NCBI RefSeq assembly: GCF_013369485.1
Contig: NZ_JABWEB010000006.1
Coordinates: forward strand, 1-64,000
Origin: Massilia sp. BJB1822
GTDB lineage: Bacteria; Pseudomonadota; Gammaproteobacteria; Burkholderiales; Burkholderiaceae_D
Direction: 5' to 3'
Length of the DNA stretch: 64,000 bases
Under the pieces are notes generated by a model. The model was given only the letters and a program-made list of their open reading frames with translations. It made no database searches and was not told the origin of the DNA. This document shows positions 24,827 through 34,163 of the stretch, in pieces. The position numbers were made by a program, and so were the translations under genes. Position 1 is the first letter of the stretch, and each line of letters starts with the position of its first letter.

Positions 24827-26623
24827 TTAACGGTTGCCCCGCTCGGCTTCGGCCTCGCGCTGCAACTGGTCCAGCTGGGCCGAAATCTCGCGGTAGCGCG
24901 CGCCGATCTCGGCCGCCGACAAGCCCGAACCGGCCAAGGCGTTGAGTTCGGCTTTCAGCGCATCGCCCTTGATCTGGCGGATGGCGCCGTGGGTGAACAC
25001 GCGCACGGCCTCGACATCGGACTCCGGCTCGGCGGCGATCTCGCCGATGATGGCGTCGTACTCGCTGCCCTGCTCTTTCAACTGCTGGGCCAGGGCGGCA
25101 AAACCGCCATGCTGTCCCAGCGCGCAACCCATCTGCACCAGCTGGCCCAGGCGCTCGGCCGCCGATGGACCGAGGGCGGCAAAGGCTTCCAGCGCCGAAG
25201 CATCGATTTCCAGCGCCAGCGCCGGGTGCGCCACCAGGTGGCGCACCAGCTGCAATTCCAGACCCACCGGTTCGGGCCGGCCGGCGCGGGGCGGCGCCTT
25301 GCGCGCCACCGACACCGGCTTGGCCAGCTCGAACAAGCCTTCGATCTCGGCTGGCGTACTCTGCGTCATGCCCGCCAGGCCGCGCACGATCTGCAGGCGC
25401 AGGGCCGAAGGCGCCATGGCCTGCAGCAGCGGCTTGGCGTCGAACTGGGTACGCGCGCGCCCTTCCGGTTCGCCCAGGTCGTGCTCGCCGGCCACCTCGC
25501 GCAGCAGGAACTGCGACAGCGGCATCGCTTCCTGCACCTGCTGTTCGAAGGCGGGGGCGCCATGCTCGCGGATATAGCTGTCCGGATCGTGCTCCGCCGG
25601 CAGGAAGAGGAATTTGATGGTCTTGTTGTCCGACACATGGGGCAGACAGGCTTCCAGCGCGCGCCGCGCGGCGCGGCGGCCGGCCTTGTCGCCGTCGAAA
25701 CTGAAGATCACATCATCGGTCTGGCGCAGCAGCTTTTGCACATGGGTCGGCGTGCAGGCCGTGCCCAGCGTCGCCACCGCCTGGGGGAAGCCCATCTGCG
25801 CCAGCGCCACCACATCCATATACCCTTCCGTCACCAGCACATAGCCCGCGTCGCGGATCGCCTGGCGCGCCTCGAACAAGCCATACAACTCGGTGCCCTT
25901 GGAAAATAAGGGCGTTTCGGGGGAATTCAAGTATTTTGGCTCGCCCTGGTCCATGATGCGCCCGCCAAAGGCGATGACCTGGCCTTTGGTATTGCGGATC
26001 GGGAACATCACGCGGTCGCGGAAGCGGTCGTAGCGCTTGCTCTTATTGCCTTCCTCGTCGACGCGGTCGATGATGAGGCCGGCCTCGACCAGGGCCAGGG
26101 CTTCGTAATCGGGGAAGACGGCGCGCAGATTGTCCCAGCCGCCGGGCGCGTAGCCGAGGCCGAAACGGGCGGCGATTTCGCCGGTCAGGCCGCGCCCCTT
26201 CAAATAGGCGATGGCCGGCGGCGCCGTGCGCAGCTGGGCGCGGTAGTAATCGCAGGCCACCGACATCGCTTCCGACAGCGCCATGCTCTGCGCCTGCATC
26301 TGGGCGCGCTGGGCCGGCGGGATGCGGTCGTCGGCATCCGGCACCACCATGCCCACGCTCTGCGCCAGATCCTTGACGGCATCGACAAAGCCCATGCCCG
26401 AGTACTCGATCAGGAAACCGATCGAAGTTCCGTGGGCGCCGCAGCCGAAGCAGTGATAGAACTGCTTGGTCGGGCTGACCGTGAAGCTTGGCGACTTTTC
26501 GTTGTGGAAGGGGCACAGCCCCATGAAGTTGGCGCCGCCTTTTTTAAGCTGCACATAGCGGCCCACCACGTCCACAATGTCGACGCGGTTGAGCAGATCG
26601 GAGATGAATGACTGCGGGATCAC
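24827..26623 (-). CDS. dnaG: DNA primase
   Basis: A 598-residue DnaG. The N-terminal zinc-binding domain carries CPFHNEKSPSFTVSP and CFGCGAHG. The Toprim catalytic core follows, with VTEGYMDVVAL and the acidic DGDKAGRRAA motif. The C-terminal domain, which in DnaG binds the replicative helicase DnaB, occupies about the last 150 residues. It makes RNA primers for replication. The start codon is GTG (MIPQSFISDLLN). It lies between yqeY and rpoD in the macromolecular-synthesis order. Confidence 0.96.
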   Translation of the reverse strand: MIPQSFISDLLNRVDIVDVVGRYVQLKKGGANFMGLCPFHNEKSPSFTVSPTKQFYHCFGCGAHGTSIGFLIEYSGMGFVDAVKDLAQSVGMVVPDADDRIPPAQRAQMQAQSMALSEAMSVACDYYRAQLRTAPPAIAYLKGRGLTGEIAARFGLGYAPGGWDNLRAVFPDYEALALVEAGLIIDRVDEEGNKSKRYDRFRDRVMFPIRNTKGQVIAFGGRIMDQGEPKYLNSPETPLFSKGTELYGLFEARQAIRDAGYVLVTEGYMDVVALAQMGFPQAVATLGTACTPTHVQKLLRQTDDVIFSFDGDKAGRRAARRALEACLPHVSDNKTIKFLFLPAEHDPDSYIREHGAPAFEQQVQEAMPLSQFLLREVAGEHDLGEPEGRARTQFDAKPLLQAMAPSALRLQIVRGLAGMTQSTPAEIEGLFELAKPVSVARKAPPRAGRPEPVGLELQLVRHLVAHPALALEIDASALEAFAALGPSAAERLGQLVQMGCALGQHGGFAALAQQLKEQGSEYDAIIGEIAAEPESDVEAVRVFTHGAIRQIKGDALKAELNALAGSGLSAAEIGARYREISAQLDQLQREAEAERGNR

Positions 26624-26721
26624 GGCTGACGGCCTTGTTCTAAATCAGACTATACCGCCACCCCGCGCCGGACTTTGATCCGGCGCAAGGTGCGGCATCA
26701 CAGCGGATTATCGCAACAGGC

Positions 26722-27171
26722 TTACGCCGGGGTCAGCGCTTTTTTCACCAGGGCCGAAACCACGGTCATGTCGGCGCGGCCGGCCAGCTGCGGCTTCAGC
26801 ACGCCCATCACCTTGCCCATATCCTGCGGGCCGGCGGCGCCGGTGGACGCCACGGCAGCGGCCACGGCGGACGCCACTTCCTCGTCCGACAGGCCGGCCG
26901 GCATATAGGCGGCCAGCACGACCAGTTCGGCTTTCTCGATATCGGCCAGGTCGGCGCGGCCACCGGCCTCGAACTGGGTGATCGAATCCTTGCGCTGCTT
27001 GATCATTTTTTCGACGATGGCCACGGTCTGGGCGTCGTCGACTTCGATCTGCTCGTCCACTTCCTTGCGCTTGATTTCAGCCAGCAGCAGGCGGATGGTG
27101 GCCAGCTTGCCGGCTTCCTTGGCGCGCATCGCGTTTTTCATGTCGTCGGAGATTTGTGCTTTCAAGCCCAT
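26722..27171 (-). CDS. GatB/YqeY domain protein
   Basis: A 149-residue YqeY-family protein (MGLKAQISDDMKNAMRAKEA, then KLATIRLLLAEIKRKEVD) with the C-terminal DMGKVMGVLKPQLAGRAD motif shared with GatB. The domain resembles the tRNA-binding tail of the Asp/Glu-tRNA amidotransferase; the free-standing form has no firmly established function. GAGGTAG precedes the ATG. It sits between rpsU and dnaG, as in many betaproteobacteria. Confidence 0.93.
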   Translation of the reverse strand: MGLKAQISDDMKNAMRAKEAGKLATIRLLLAEIKRKEVDEQIEVDDAQTVAIVEKMIKQRKDSITQFEAGGRADLADIEKAELVVLAAYMPAGLSDEEVASAVAAAVASTGAAGPQDMGKVMGVLKPQLAGRADMTVVSALVKKALTPA

Positions 27172-27202
27172 GGCTACCTCAAAAATATGCGGTTAAAAAC
27201 GG

Positions 27203-27231
27203 AAAACCCGCTGCGGCGAACCGGAGCGGGT
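27203..27231 (-). terminator. Terminator/attenuator between rpsU and yqeY
   Basis: ACCCGCT (27206-27212) pairs with AGCGGGT (27225-27231); on the minus strand the hairpin is followed by TTTTCC. It may limit read-through from rpsU into yqeY-dnaG, as in the enteric operon. Confidence 0.6.
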
Positions 27232-27302
27232 GGAAACTCTGTGCGCAGCGCAACCCGTGGCGAGCAAAGCGCCGAAAACGGGCCGGTTCTGCGAGAGCAG
27301 TA

Positions 27303-27515
27303 TTAGTACAGCTTCTTCGGCAGTTGCTGGCTGCGGATGCGCTTGTAGTGGCGCTTCACGGCAGCGGCCAGCTTGCGCTTGCGCTCTGCGGTTGGCTTTT
27401 CGTAGAACTCGCGTGCGCGCAGTTCGGTCAGCAGACCCGTTTTTTCGATAGTGCGCTTGAAGCGACGCATGGCGACTTCGAACGGCTCGTTTTCTTTAAG
27501 GCGAATAGTGGTCAT
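27303..27515 (-). CDS. rpsU: 30S ribosomal protein S21
   Basis: A 70-residue bS21 ([20 protein letters not shown], then [20 protein letters not shown], basic end [10 protein letters not shown]). It is a small-subunit protein involved in initiation. The start at MTTIRLK is the family start; a slightly longer in-frame extension was rejected. It is the first gene of the operon leading to dnaG and rpoD. The 196-bp upstream gap must contain its promoter, but I cannot assign it. Confidence 0.97.
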   Translation of the reverse strand: MTTIRLKENEPFEVAMRRFKRTIEKTGLLTELRAREFYEKPTAERKRKLAAAVKRHYKRIRSQQLPKKLY

Positions 27516-27711
27516 GTAAAAATTCAAACCGTTAGGGGTTTTAAGGAAGACAAAGATATTAGCAGCTTTTGTCCAGAAATGGAAGAGGCATGGACGCTAA
27601 ACCGGCCCAGCAAGCGGTTCCCGCTACGAAAACCGCCTGAAAAAGGGCAATCTTTCCGCCCCGCTAACATCTGCTCCGGCATCGTTACATCACACCGGGA
27701 CGGCAATGATA

Positions 27712-28923
27712 TCAGATTGCCAGTCCGGCCGCCACACCTGAAGCCCAGGCCCACTGGAAGTTGTATCCGCCCAACCACCCTGTGACGTCGATGGTTTCAC
27801 CGATAAAGTACAGCCCCGGCACCTTGGCCGCCATCATCGACTGCTGCGACAGCTCGCGCGTATCGACGCCGCCGCGCGTCACTTCCGCCTTGCGGTAGCC
27901 TTCCGAACCGTTGGGCACCAGACTCCACTGGTTGATCGCCTGACCCAGCTGGCGCAGGCGCGCATCGGGCAGGTCGGCCAGACGGGCTTCGGCGGCAAAG
28001 CCGTGCGCCTGCAGCAAGCCTTCGGCCAAGCGCGCCGGCAGCCATTGCGCCAGCACATTGCCCAGCTGCTTTTTCAGCGTCGCCTTGCCCTCGATCAGGG
28101 TCTGCGCCACATCCATCTCCGGCAGCAGATTGATGACGATGGGCGTATTCGGCTGCCAGAAACTGGAAATCTGCAGGATGGCAGGACCGGACAGGCCGCG
28201 GTGGGTGAACAGCAAATCCTCGCGGAAGCGCGCGCCCGTGGCGTTGCGGCCCTTCAGCGTGCCGGTCTCCACCTCCACTTCCAGCGCGATGCCGGCCAGC
28301 GGCACGAACGGCGCCCAGGCGGCGGCATCGAAGGTCAGCGGCACCAAGGCCGGACGCGGCTCGACCAGTTTCAGGCCGAACTGCTTGGCCACGCGGTAGC
28401 CGAAATCGGTGGCGCCGATCTTCGGAATCGACAGGCCGCCGGTGGCGATCACCACCGCCTCGGCCTGGATCGTCCCGCTATCGGTCTCGAGCACAAAGCC
28501 CTGGCCATCGAGCTGCTGCAGGTTCTCCACCTTGGCCGGCATGCGCCAATGCACATCGCCGGCGGCGCACTCGGCCTTGAGCATCTCGATGATCTGCTCG
28601 GCCGAATCGTCGCAAAACAGCTGGCCCTTATGCTTCTCGTGGTACCCGATGCTGTGCTTTTTGACGAGCGCCAGAAAGTCGTGCGGCGTAAAACGCGACA
28701 GCGCGCTCTTGCAGAAATGCGGATTCTCCGACAGGAAATTCGCCGGTCCCGCATTAATATTGGTGAAATTACAGCGCCCGCCGCCCGAGATGCGGATCTT
28801 CTCCGCCAATTTATCCGCATGGTCGATCAGCACCACGCGCTTGCCGCGCTGCGCCGCCGTCGCCGCACACATCATCCCGGCCGCGCCCGCGCCGACCACC
28901 GCCACATCAAACTGCTTCGCCAT
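27712..28923 (-). CDS. YhiN/HI0933-type flavoprotein
   Basis: A 403-residue FAD-dependent protein. It has an N-terminal Rossmann dinucleotide fold (VAVVGAGAAGMMCA) and the family signature ISGGGRCNFTN. ATGGLSIPKIGATDFGY lies mid-chain, and a C-terminal GETIDVTGWLGGYNFQWAWA segment contacts FAD. The family (HI0933, YhiN; related to BaiN) is conserved, but its physiological reaction is poorly defined. It stands alone on the minus strand between the palindromic repeat and rpsU. Confidence 0.9.
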   Translation of the reverse strand: MAKQFDVAVVGAGAAGMMCAATAAQRGKRVVLIDHADKLAEKIRISGGGRCNFTNINAGPANFLSENPHFCKSALSRFTPHDFLALVKKHSIGYHEKHKGQLFCDDSAEQIIEMLKAECAAGDVHWRMPAKVENLQQLDGQGFVLETDSGTIQAEAVVIATGGLSIPKIGATDFGYRVAKQFGLKLVEPRPALVPLTFDAAAWAPFVPLAGIALEVEVETGTLKGRNATGARFREDLLFTHRGLSGPAILQISSFWQPNTPIVINLLPEMDVAQTLIEGKATLKKQLGNVLAQWLPARLAEGLLQAHGFAAEARLADLPDARLRQLGQAINQWSLVPNGSEGYRKAEVTRGGVDTRELSQQSMMAAKVPGLYFIGETIDVTGWLGGYNFQWAWASGVAAGLAI

Positions 28924-28997
28924 TATTTCCCGCCAAACTGAACGCCCAAAGGCGAGATTCTACGCGATCCTCCACCGCTTGCGCCAAATCCAGCCAT

Positions 28998-29048
28998 GCT
29001 GAGTCCGTGTCCGATTGGTGCCAGGCACCAATCGGACACGGACTCAGC
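28998..29048. repeat. Perfect 25-bp palindromic repeat overlapping the ybiB stop codon
   Basis: The arms 28998-29022 and 29024-29048 are exact complements around one central base. The centre reads GGTGCC-A-GGCACC and the outer arms carry GAGTCCGTGTCC. The right arm contains the ybiB stop (29044-29046). It belongs to the same family as 47252-47296 and 60713-60762. It would make a very stable hairpin at the 3' end of the ybiB mRNA, but it lacks a T run. Confidence 0.85.
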
Positions 29049-30003
29049 GGGCGCGTAGCTGGCGCGCGATGGCGATGCAGTGGGCCACTTGCTGGGCGAT
29101 GGGGTCGGGTACGGGCAGCTCGCCACGCAGCACGGCGGCGATCCAGGCGGCGGTGGCTTCGGCGCTCTTGTCTTCGGGCAGCTCGGGCAGCACTTCGACC
29201 AGGGTCTGCTTTTCGACCAGCACGGTGCGCTCAGCGCCGTGGATCCAGTCGATGCGCTGAGCCTTGTTGGCGTTGGCGACCGTTTCACCCTCGGTGCCGC
29301 GCATCAGGAAGACGTCGCCGCGCGCCGGGTCGGCCGTGGTGGTGAAGAATGCGCCCAGCGTTTCGAGGTATTCGGGGTGGGTATAGGACACCAGCCGCAG
29401 CGCCGGTCCGGCAAACGGCTGCAGAATCTTGACCAGGGTATGGGTCGAGTTGCGCACGCCAAGAATGCGCCGCAGCGACAGCATCCACGCCAGACGCGGC
29501 GCCAGTGTATCAACGGTGATGAAGCTGACATGGCCCGACGCCAGCGCCGCTTCCGCCTCGGCCGCATCGCGCGCGGCAGGTACGCCAAGGGCGGCGAACA
29601 CCTCGGCCGTCGCCACCCGGCCCACGTCATGGGCGACGCCGTGGCACAGCACCGGCACGCCTTCGCGCGCCAGCAGCATGCCGAGCAAGGCGGTCAGGTT
29701 GGCCATCTTGCGCGCGCCGTTATAACTGGGGATCAGTACCGGCGTATACGGGCCGTCGGGCGCGCGCAGCGGCGTGAACGAGGCCTCGGCCGCCGCCAGG
29801 AAGCCGGCCAGTTCGTCCACCGTTTCGCCCTTGATGCGCATGGCCAGCAGGATGCCGCCCAGCTCCAGGTCGGAAACGCGGCCGTCCAGCATGGCGCCGT
29901 AGAGTTCCTGCGCTTCGTCGCGCGTCATGGCGCGGGCGCCGTCTTTGCCGCGGCCGATCTCCTTGATGAAGCGGGCCGCCGGGAAGGGTTGCTGTGTAGT
30001 CAT
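29044..30003 (-). CDS. ybiB: DNA-binding protein YbiB (TrpD2 family)
   Basis: A 319-residue protein of the glycosyl-transferase-family-3 / anthranilate phosphoribosyltransferase fold. It has a helical N-terminal domain (KEIGRGKDGARAMTRDEAQE) and a core with SYNGARKMANLTALLGMLLA and GVRNSTHTLVKILQPF. YbiB proteins (TrpD2) keep the fold but lack phosphoribosyltransferase activity; E. coli YbiB binds nucleic acid non-specifically and is LexA-regulated. It is divergent from aroG. Confidence 0.85.
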   Translation of the reverse strand: MTTQQPFPAARFIKEIGRGKDGARAMTRDEAQELYGAMLDGRVSDLELGGILLAMRIKGETVDELAGFLAAAEASFTPLRAPDGPYTPVLIPSYNGARKMANLTALLGMLLAREGVPVLCHGVAHDVGRVATAEVFAALGVPAARDAAEAEAALASGHVSFITVDTLAPRLAWMLSLRRILGVRNSTHTLVKILQPFAGPALRLVSYTHPEYLETLGAFFTTTADPARGDVFLMRGTEGETVANANKAQRIDWIHGAERTVLVEKQTLVEVLPELPEDKSAEATAAWIAAVLRGELPVPDPIAQQVAHCIAIARQLRAR

Positions 30004-30123
30004 GGGCCACAGCTTACACGCTTTGTCCCCAGCCTTGAAGAATGCTGCTCCGCACAAAGCCGCCGTTTCGGCTACACTAGATGATCCCTGACGATAAAAA
30101 GACCCGTAGTAGCTGAGTACATC

Positions 30124-31179
30124 ATGATTCAAGACCTTGAAAATATTAACGTAACATCCTTCGCGTCGATGCCGACGCCGGAGTCGCTGCACGCCAAGCT
30201 GCCGCTGAGCGAAGCCGCCTCCGCCACCGTCACCCAAGGACGCGAAGACCTGCGCAAAATCCTCGACCGCCAGGACAAGCGCCTGTTCGTCGTGGTCGGC
30301 CCCTGCTCGATCCACGACCCCGCCGCGGGCCTGGACTATGCACGCCGCCTGAAGGCGCTGCAGGAGGAAGTCAAGGATACGATGCTGCTGGTGATGCGCG
30401 TGTACTTCGAAAAGCCGCGCACCACCACCGGCTGGAAGGGCTATATCAACGATCCGGACATGGACGATTCCTTCCGCGTCGATGTGGGCATGGAGAAGGC
30501 CCGCCAATTCCTGCTCGATGTCTGCGAACTGGGCTTGCCCACGGCGACGGAGGCGCTCGACCCTATCTCTCCGCAGTACCTGGGTGACCTGATCGCTTGG
30601 ACGGCGATCGGCGCCCGTACCACGGAGTCGCAGACGCACCGTGAAATGTCCTCAGGCTTGTCGACCCCGGTCGGCTTCAAGAACGGCACCGATGGCGACA
30701 TCGGCATCGCCATCAACGCCATCCTGTCGGCGGCCAATCCGCACGCCTTCCTCGGCATTAACAGCCAGGGTACGGTGTCGATCGTGCGCACGCGCGGCAA
30801 TCCGCACGGCCACGTGGTGCTGCGCGGCGGCGACGGCCGTCCGAACTACGACTCGGTGTCGGTGGCGATCGCCGAACAGGCACTGGCCAAAGCCAAGCTG
30901 CCCGCCAATATCGTGGTGGACTGCTCGCACGCCAACAGCTACAAGAAGCCGGAACTGCAACCGCTGGTGATGACCGATGTGGTCAACCAGATCATGCACG
31001 GCAACCAGTCGCTGGTGGGCGTGATGATCGAATCGAATATCGTGGCGGGCAACCAGAAGATCCCGGCCGATCTGTCGACCCTGACCTATGGCCAGTCCGT
31101 GACCGACGGCTGCATCGACTGGGACACCACCGTTGCCATGCTGCGCAGCGCCGCCGCCGAGTTGCGCAACCGTCCGTAA
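30124..31179 (+). CDS. aroG: DAHP synthase (3-deoxy-7-phosphoheptulonate synthase), class I
   Basis: A 351-residue class I DAHP synthase that condenses phosphoenolpyruvate and erythrose 4-phosphate, the first step of the shikimate pathway. Family motifs are clear: VVGPCSIHDP, MRVYFEKPRTTTGWKGYIND, GARTTESQTHREMSSGLS, PVGFKNGTDG and VDCSHANSYKKP. Which aromatic amino acid inhibits it cannot be read with confidence. The Shine-Dalgarno is weak. A strong terminator follows. Confidence 0.96.
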   Translation: MIQDLENINVTSFASMPTPESLHAKLPLSEAASATVTQGREDLRKILDRQDKRLFVVVGPCSIHDPAAGLDYARRLKALQEEVKDTMLLVMRVYFEKPRTTTGWKGYINDPDMDDSFRVDVGMEKARQFLLDVCELGLPTATEALDPISPQYLGDLIAWTAIGARTTESQTHREMSSGLSTPVGFKNGTDGDIGIAINAILSAANPHAFLGINSQGTVSIVRTRGNPHGHVVLRGGDGRPNYDSVSVAIAEQALAKAKLPANIVVDCSHANSYKKPELQPLVMTDVVNQIMHGNQSLVGVMIESNIVAGNQKIPADLSTLTYGQSVTDGCIDWDTTVAMLRSAAAELRNRP

Positions 31180-31221
31180 ACCACTGCCCGCAAGCCCGCC
31201 CCGCGCGGGCTGCGGCAGCTG

Positions 31222-31270
31222 AGGGGAATCCGCTTTCATATTACAATGGCGGATTCCCCTTTTATTTTTG
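31222..31270 (+). terminator. Rho-independent terminator after aroG
   Basis: A perfect 12-bp stem (31222-31233 / 31249-31260) with a 15-nt loop is followed by TTTATTTTT. It ends 10 bp before the tsaD ATG, so tsaD must be transcribed from within the loop region or by read-through. Confidence 0.8.
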
Positions 31271-31279
31271 CAGCCTTCC

Positions 31280-32311
31280 ATGATTGTTCTCGGCGTCGAA
31301 TCCTCCTGTGACGAAACCGGCCTGGCCCTGTATGACACGCAGCGCGGCCTGCTGTCGCACGCCCTGTATTCCCAAGTGGCGATGCACGAGGAATATGGCG
31401 GCGTGGTGCCGGAACTGGCTTCGCGCGACCATATCCGCCGCGCGATCCCGCTGCTGGAACAGGCGCTGCAAGGCGCGGCCATCACGCCGCAGCAAATCGA
31501 TGCCATCGCCTATACCCAGGGTCCGGGCCTGGCCGGGGCGCTGCTGGTGGGTTCGTCCGTTGCCTGCAGCCTGGGCCTGGCGCTGGACAAGCCGGTGCTG
31601 GGCATCCACCATCTGGAAGGCCATCTGCTGTCGCCGCTGCTGGCGTCCGAGCCGCCGGAGTTCCCCTTCGTCGCCCTGCTGGTCTCGGGCGGCCATACGC
31701 AGCTGATGCGCGTGGATGGCGTCGGCCAGTACGAGCTGCTGGGCGAGACGCTGGACGATGCGGCCGGCGAAGCCTTCGACAAGTCGGCCAAGCTGCTGGG
31801 CCTTGGCTATCCGGGCGGGCCGGCGATTTCGCGCCTGGCCGAATTCGGCGATCCCGAGGCGCACAAGCTGCCGCGCCCGATGCTGCATTCCAAGGATCTG
31901 ATGTTCAGCTTCTCCGGCCTGAAAACGGCGGTGCTGACCGTGGCCAAGAACCAGGGACTGGCGAATATCTGCGAGCAGGACAAGGCGAATATCGCGCGCG
32001 GCTTCGTTGACGCCATCGTCGACGTGCTGACGGCCAAATGCGTGGCGGCGCTCAAGCAGACGGGCCTCAAGCGCCTGGTGATCGCCGGCGGCGTGGGCGC
32101 CAACAAGCAGTTGCGCGCTTCGCTCAATGCGGCGGCGGCCAAGAAGCGCTTCAAGGTCTATTATCCGGAACTGGAATTCTGCACCGACAATGGCGCGATG
32201 ATCGCCTTTGCCGGCGCCATGCGCCTGCAGATCAATCCCAATGCGGCGCAGCGCGACTACGCCTTCAATGTGCGTCCGCGCTGGCCGCTGGACGAGCTGA
32301 AAGTCGTCTAA
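31280..32311 (+). CDS. tsaD: tRNA N6-threonylcarbamoyladenosine synthase subunit TsaD
   Basis: A 343-residue Kae1/TsaD with the N-terminal [12 protein letters not shown], the metal-binding HHLEGH, and VSGGHTQLM. With TsaB, TsaC and TsaE it transfers threonylcarbamoyl to A37 of ANN-decoding tRNAs (t6A). The ATG at 31280 gives the family start. tsaE is also in this window at 61914. The last 4 nt overlap the end of the convergent LysR gene. Confidence 0.96.
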   Translation: MIVLGVESSCDETGLALYDTQRGLLSHALYSQVAMHEEYGGVVPELASRDHIRRAIPLLEQALQGAAITPQQIDAIAYTQGPGLAGALLVGSSVACSLGLALDKPVLGIHHLEGHLLSPLLASEPPEFPFVALLVSGGHTQLMRVDGVGQYELLGETLDDAAGEAFDKSAKLLGLGYPGGPAISRLAEFGDPEAHKLPRPMLHSKDLMFSFSGLKTAVLTVAKNQGLANICEQDKANIARGFVDAIVDVLTAKCVAALKQTGLKRLVIAGGVGANKQLRASLNAAAAKKRFKVYYPELEFCTDNGAMIAFAGAMRLQINPNAAQRDYAFNVRPRWPLDELKVV

Positions 32312-33222
32312 TCCTGATCTGAGCAGCGCAATGAAGGCTCGGCGCGCAGCCGGGCCACCATCACGTCGATAAAGGCGCGGATGCGCGCCGAACCGTGGCG
32401 GCTGTCGCGGTGGACGATGTGGATGGGCAGCGCCGGCGTTTCAAATTCCCTCAGCAGGCACTGTAACTCCCCCCGTTCAAACGACGGCGCCGCCTGATAC
32501 GACAGCAAGCGGACGATGCCCAAACCCAGGCGCGCCGCTTCGATGGCTGCGTCGTTGCTGTTGACCGTCAGCCGGCTTTTCATGCGCAGCGACTGCGCCG
32601 TCCCGTCGCGCATGAAGCGCCATTCAGGCGCGGCGCTGGAACCGGTGGAGGAAATGATGGTGTGCCGCGCCAGTTCCTCCGGCGTGCGCGGCATGCCATG
32701 CTGTGCCAGATAGGCTGGCGCGGCGCAGATCACGCGCCGCACATGGCCAACCGGAATGGCGCGCAGGCTGGAATCGGGCAGCTCGCCGATGCGCACGCCC
32801 ACATCCAGCCCCTCTTCCAGCAGATTGGTGACGCGGTCGACAAACACGGTCGACACTTCGGTCTCCGGATAGCGCTGCAAATACTCGACGATCCCAGGCA
32901 TCACATACATGCGGCCGAACAGCACGGGCGCGGTCACGCTCAGGTGGCCGCGCGGCGCGGCGTTGATGCCGGCGGCTGCTTCGTCGGCTTCGTCCACTTC
33001 GGCGATGATGCGGCGCGCATCGTCCAGATAGCGCAGGCCCGCCTCGGTGACGCGCACATGGCGCGTGCTGCGGTCCAGCAGTTTCAGGCGCAGGCGCTCT
33101 TCCAGCGCGGCGATGGCACGCGTGACGGCGGGCGGCGACATGCCCAGGCGGCGCGCCCCGCCCGCAAAGCTTTCCTCCTCGGCGACGGCGACGAAGACCG
33201 TCATCAGGTGCAGGCGGTCCAT
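32308..33222 (-). CDS. LysR-family regulator
   Basis: A 304-residue LysR regulator with an N-terminal helix-turn-helix ([20 protein letters not shown]) and the substrate-binding domain ([20 protein letters not shown], then [14 protein letters not shown]). It starts 2 nt after the stop of the channel gene on the same strand, so it may be co-transcribed with it rather than divergent from a target. Confidence 0.9.
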   Translation of the reverse strand: MDRLHLMTVFVAVAEEESFAGGARRLGMSPPAVTRAIAALEERLRLKLLDRSTRHVRVTEAGLRYLDDARRIIAEVDEADEAAAGINAAPRGHLSVTAPVLFGRMYVMPGIVEYLQRYPETEVSTVFVDRVTNLLEEGLDVGVRIGELPDSSLRAIPVGHVRRVICAAPAYLAQHGMPRTPEELARHTIISSTGSSAAPEWRFMRDGTAQSLRMKSRLTVNSNDAAIEAARLGLGIVRLLSYQAAPSFERGELQCLLREFETPALPIHIVHRDSRHGSARIRAFIDVMVARLRAEPSLRCSDQD

Positions 33223-33224
33223 GC

Positions 33225-34112
33225 TCAGCCGCCCTTCCCTGCCGCGGTGTCGGCATGCGCCGGCAGTTCCTTGCCGCAGCTCTTGCAGAAGCGCGCGCTA
33301 TCCTCGTGGCCGCCGGCCATGCAGCCGGCACAGACGCGGCGCCAGCGCAGCTGGCCCGCGCGCTGGTAGCTGATCTCCGAGCTGATGATCCCGGTCGGCA
33401 CGGCCAGGATGCTCCAGCCAAGCAGCATCATGACCGAGGCAATGGCGCGTCCCAGATCGGTCTTCGGCACCAGGTCGCCGAAGCCCACCGTGGTCATGGC
33501 GCTGATGGCCCAGTAGACGGCGGTCGGAATGCTGGTGAAGCCGCTCTCGGCGCCCTCCACCACATACATCACGGTCCCCAGCAGCAGCACGATCATCATC
33601 ACCACCGACAGGAAGATCAGGATCTTGCGCCGGCTGGCGACCAGGGCGCTGACCAGCATGCCGTATTCCTCGATGTACTTGGTCAGCTTGAGGATGCGGA
33701 ACATGCGCAGCAGACGCAGGATGCGCACATCCAGCAGCACGTGCGCGCCGGGGACGAGCCAGGACAGATAGGTGGGCAGGATCGCCAGCAGGTCGATCAT
33801 GCCAAAGAAGCTGCGCGCATACGCCAGCGGGCGCTGCACGCAAGCCAGACGGGCCAGATACTCCAGCGTGAACAGCGCGGTGAAGACCCACTCCGCCGCC
33901 TGTAGCCAGGTACCCCATTCAGCGGCGATGGAAGCGACGCTGCCCGCCACCACGGCGGCTACGCTGAGCGCAATGGCGGCGATCAGCAGCAAATCGAAAG
34001 CGCGTCCGCTGCGGGTGTCGGATTCAAAAATAATGGTGTACAGGCGCGCGCGCCAGCCATCGGCAGGCTTGCCGAACGGTGGCGCGGAAAAGCGGGAATC
34101 AATGGCATTCAT
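33225..34112 (-). CDS. Voltage-gated-type potassium channel with C-terminal zinc ribbon
   Basis: This protein of about 295 residues has six transmembrane segments in the ion_trans layout. An S4-like helix carries regularly spaced arginines (LDVRILRLLRMFRILKL), and the pore has the potassium selectivity filter TTVGFGD. After S6 (GWSILAVPTGIISSE) the cytoplasmic tail carries CAGC-x13-CKSC, a probable zinc ribbon. Potassium selectivity follows from the filter; gating is inferred. The ATG at 34112 was preferred over a TTG upstream. The gene is followed at once by a LysR regulator. Confidence 0.88.
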   Translation of the reverse strand: MNAIDSRFSAPPFGKPADGWRARLYTIIFESDTRSGRAFDLLLIAAIALSVAAVVAGSVASIAAEWGTWLQAAEWVFTALFTLEYLARLACVQRPLAYARSFFGMIDLLAILPTYLSWLVPGAHVLLDVRILRLLRMFRILKLTKYIEEYGMLVSALVASRRKILIFLSVVMMIVLLLGTVMYVVEGAESGFTSIPTAVYWAISAMTTVGFGDLVPKTDLGRAIASVMMLLGWSILAVPTGIISSEISYQRAGQLRWRRVCAGCMAGGHEDSARFCKSCGKELPAHADTAAGKGG

Positions 34113-34163
34113 GGAGCGGCATGATACCGCACGAGCCGCACCCTTGATCCAGATCAAGGGGGA

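Noticed and set aside
27524..27778. 84-codon minus-strand frame between rpsU and the YhiN-type gene
   Set aside because: It overlaps both neighbours' ends, lacks a Shine-Dalgarno and resembles no protein. The gap more likely holds the rpsU promoter.
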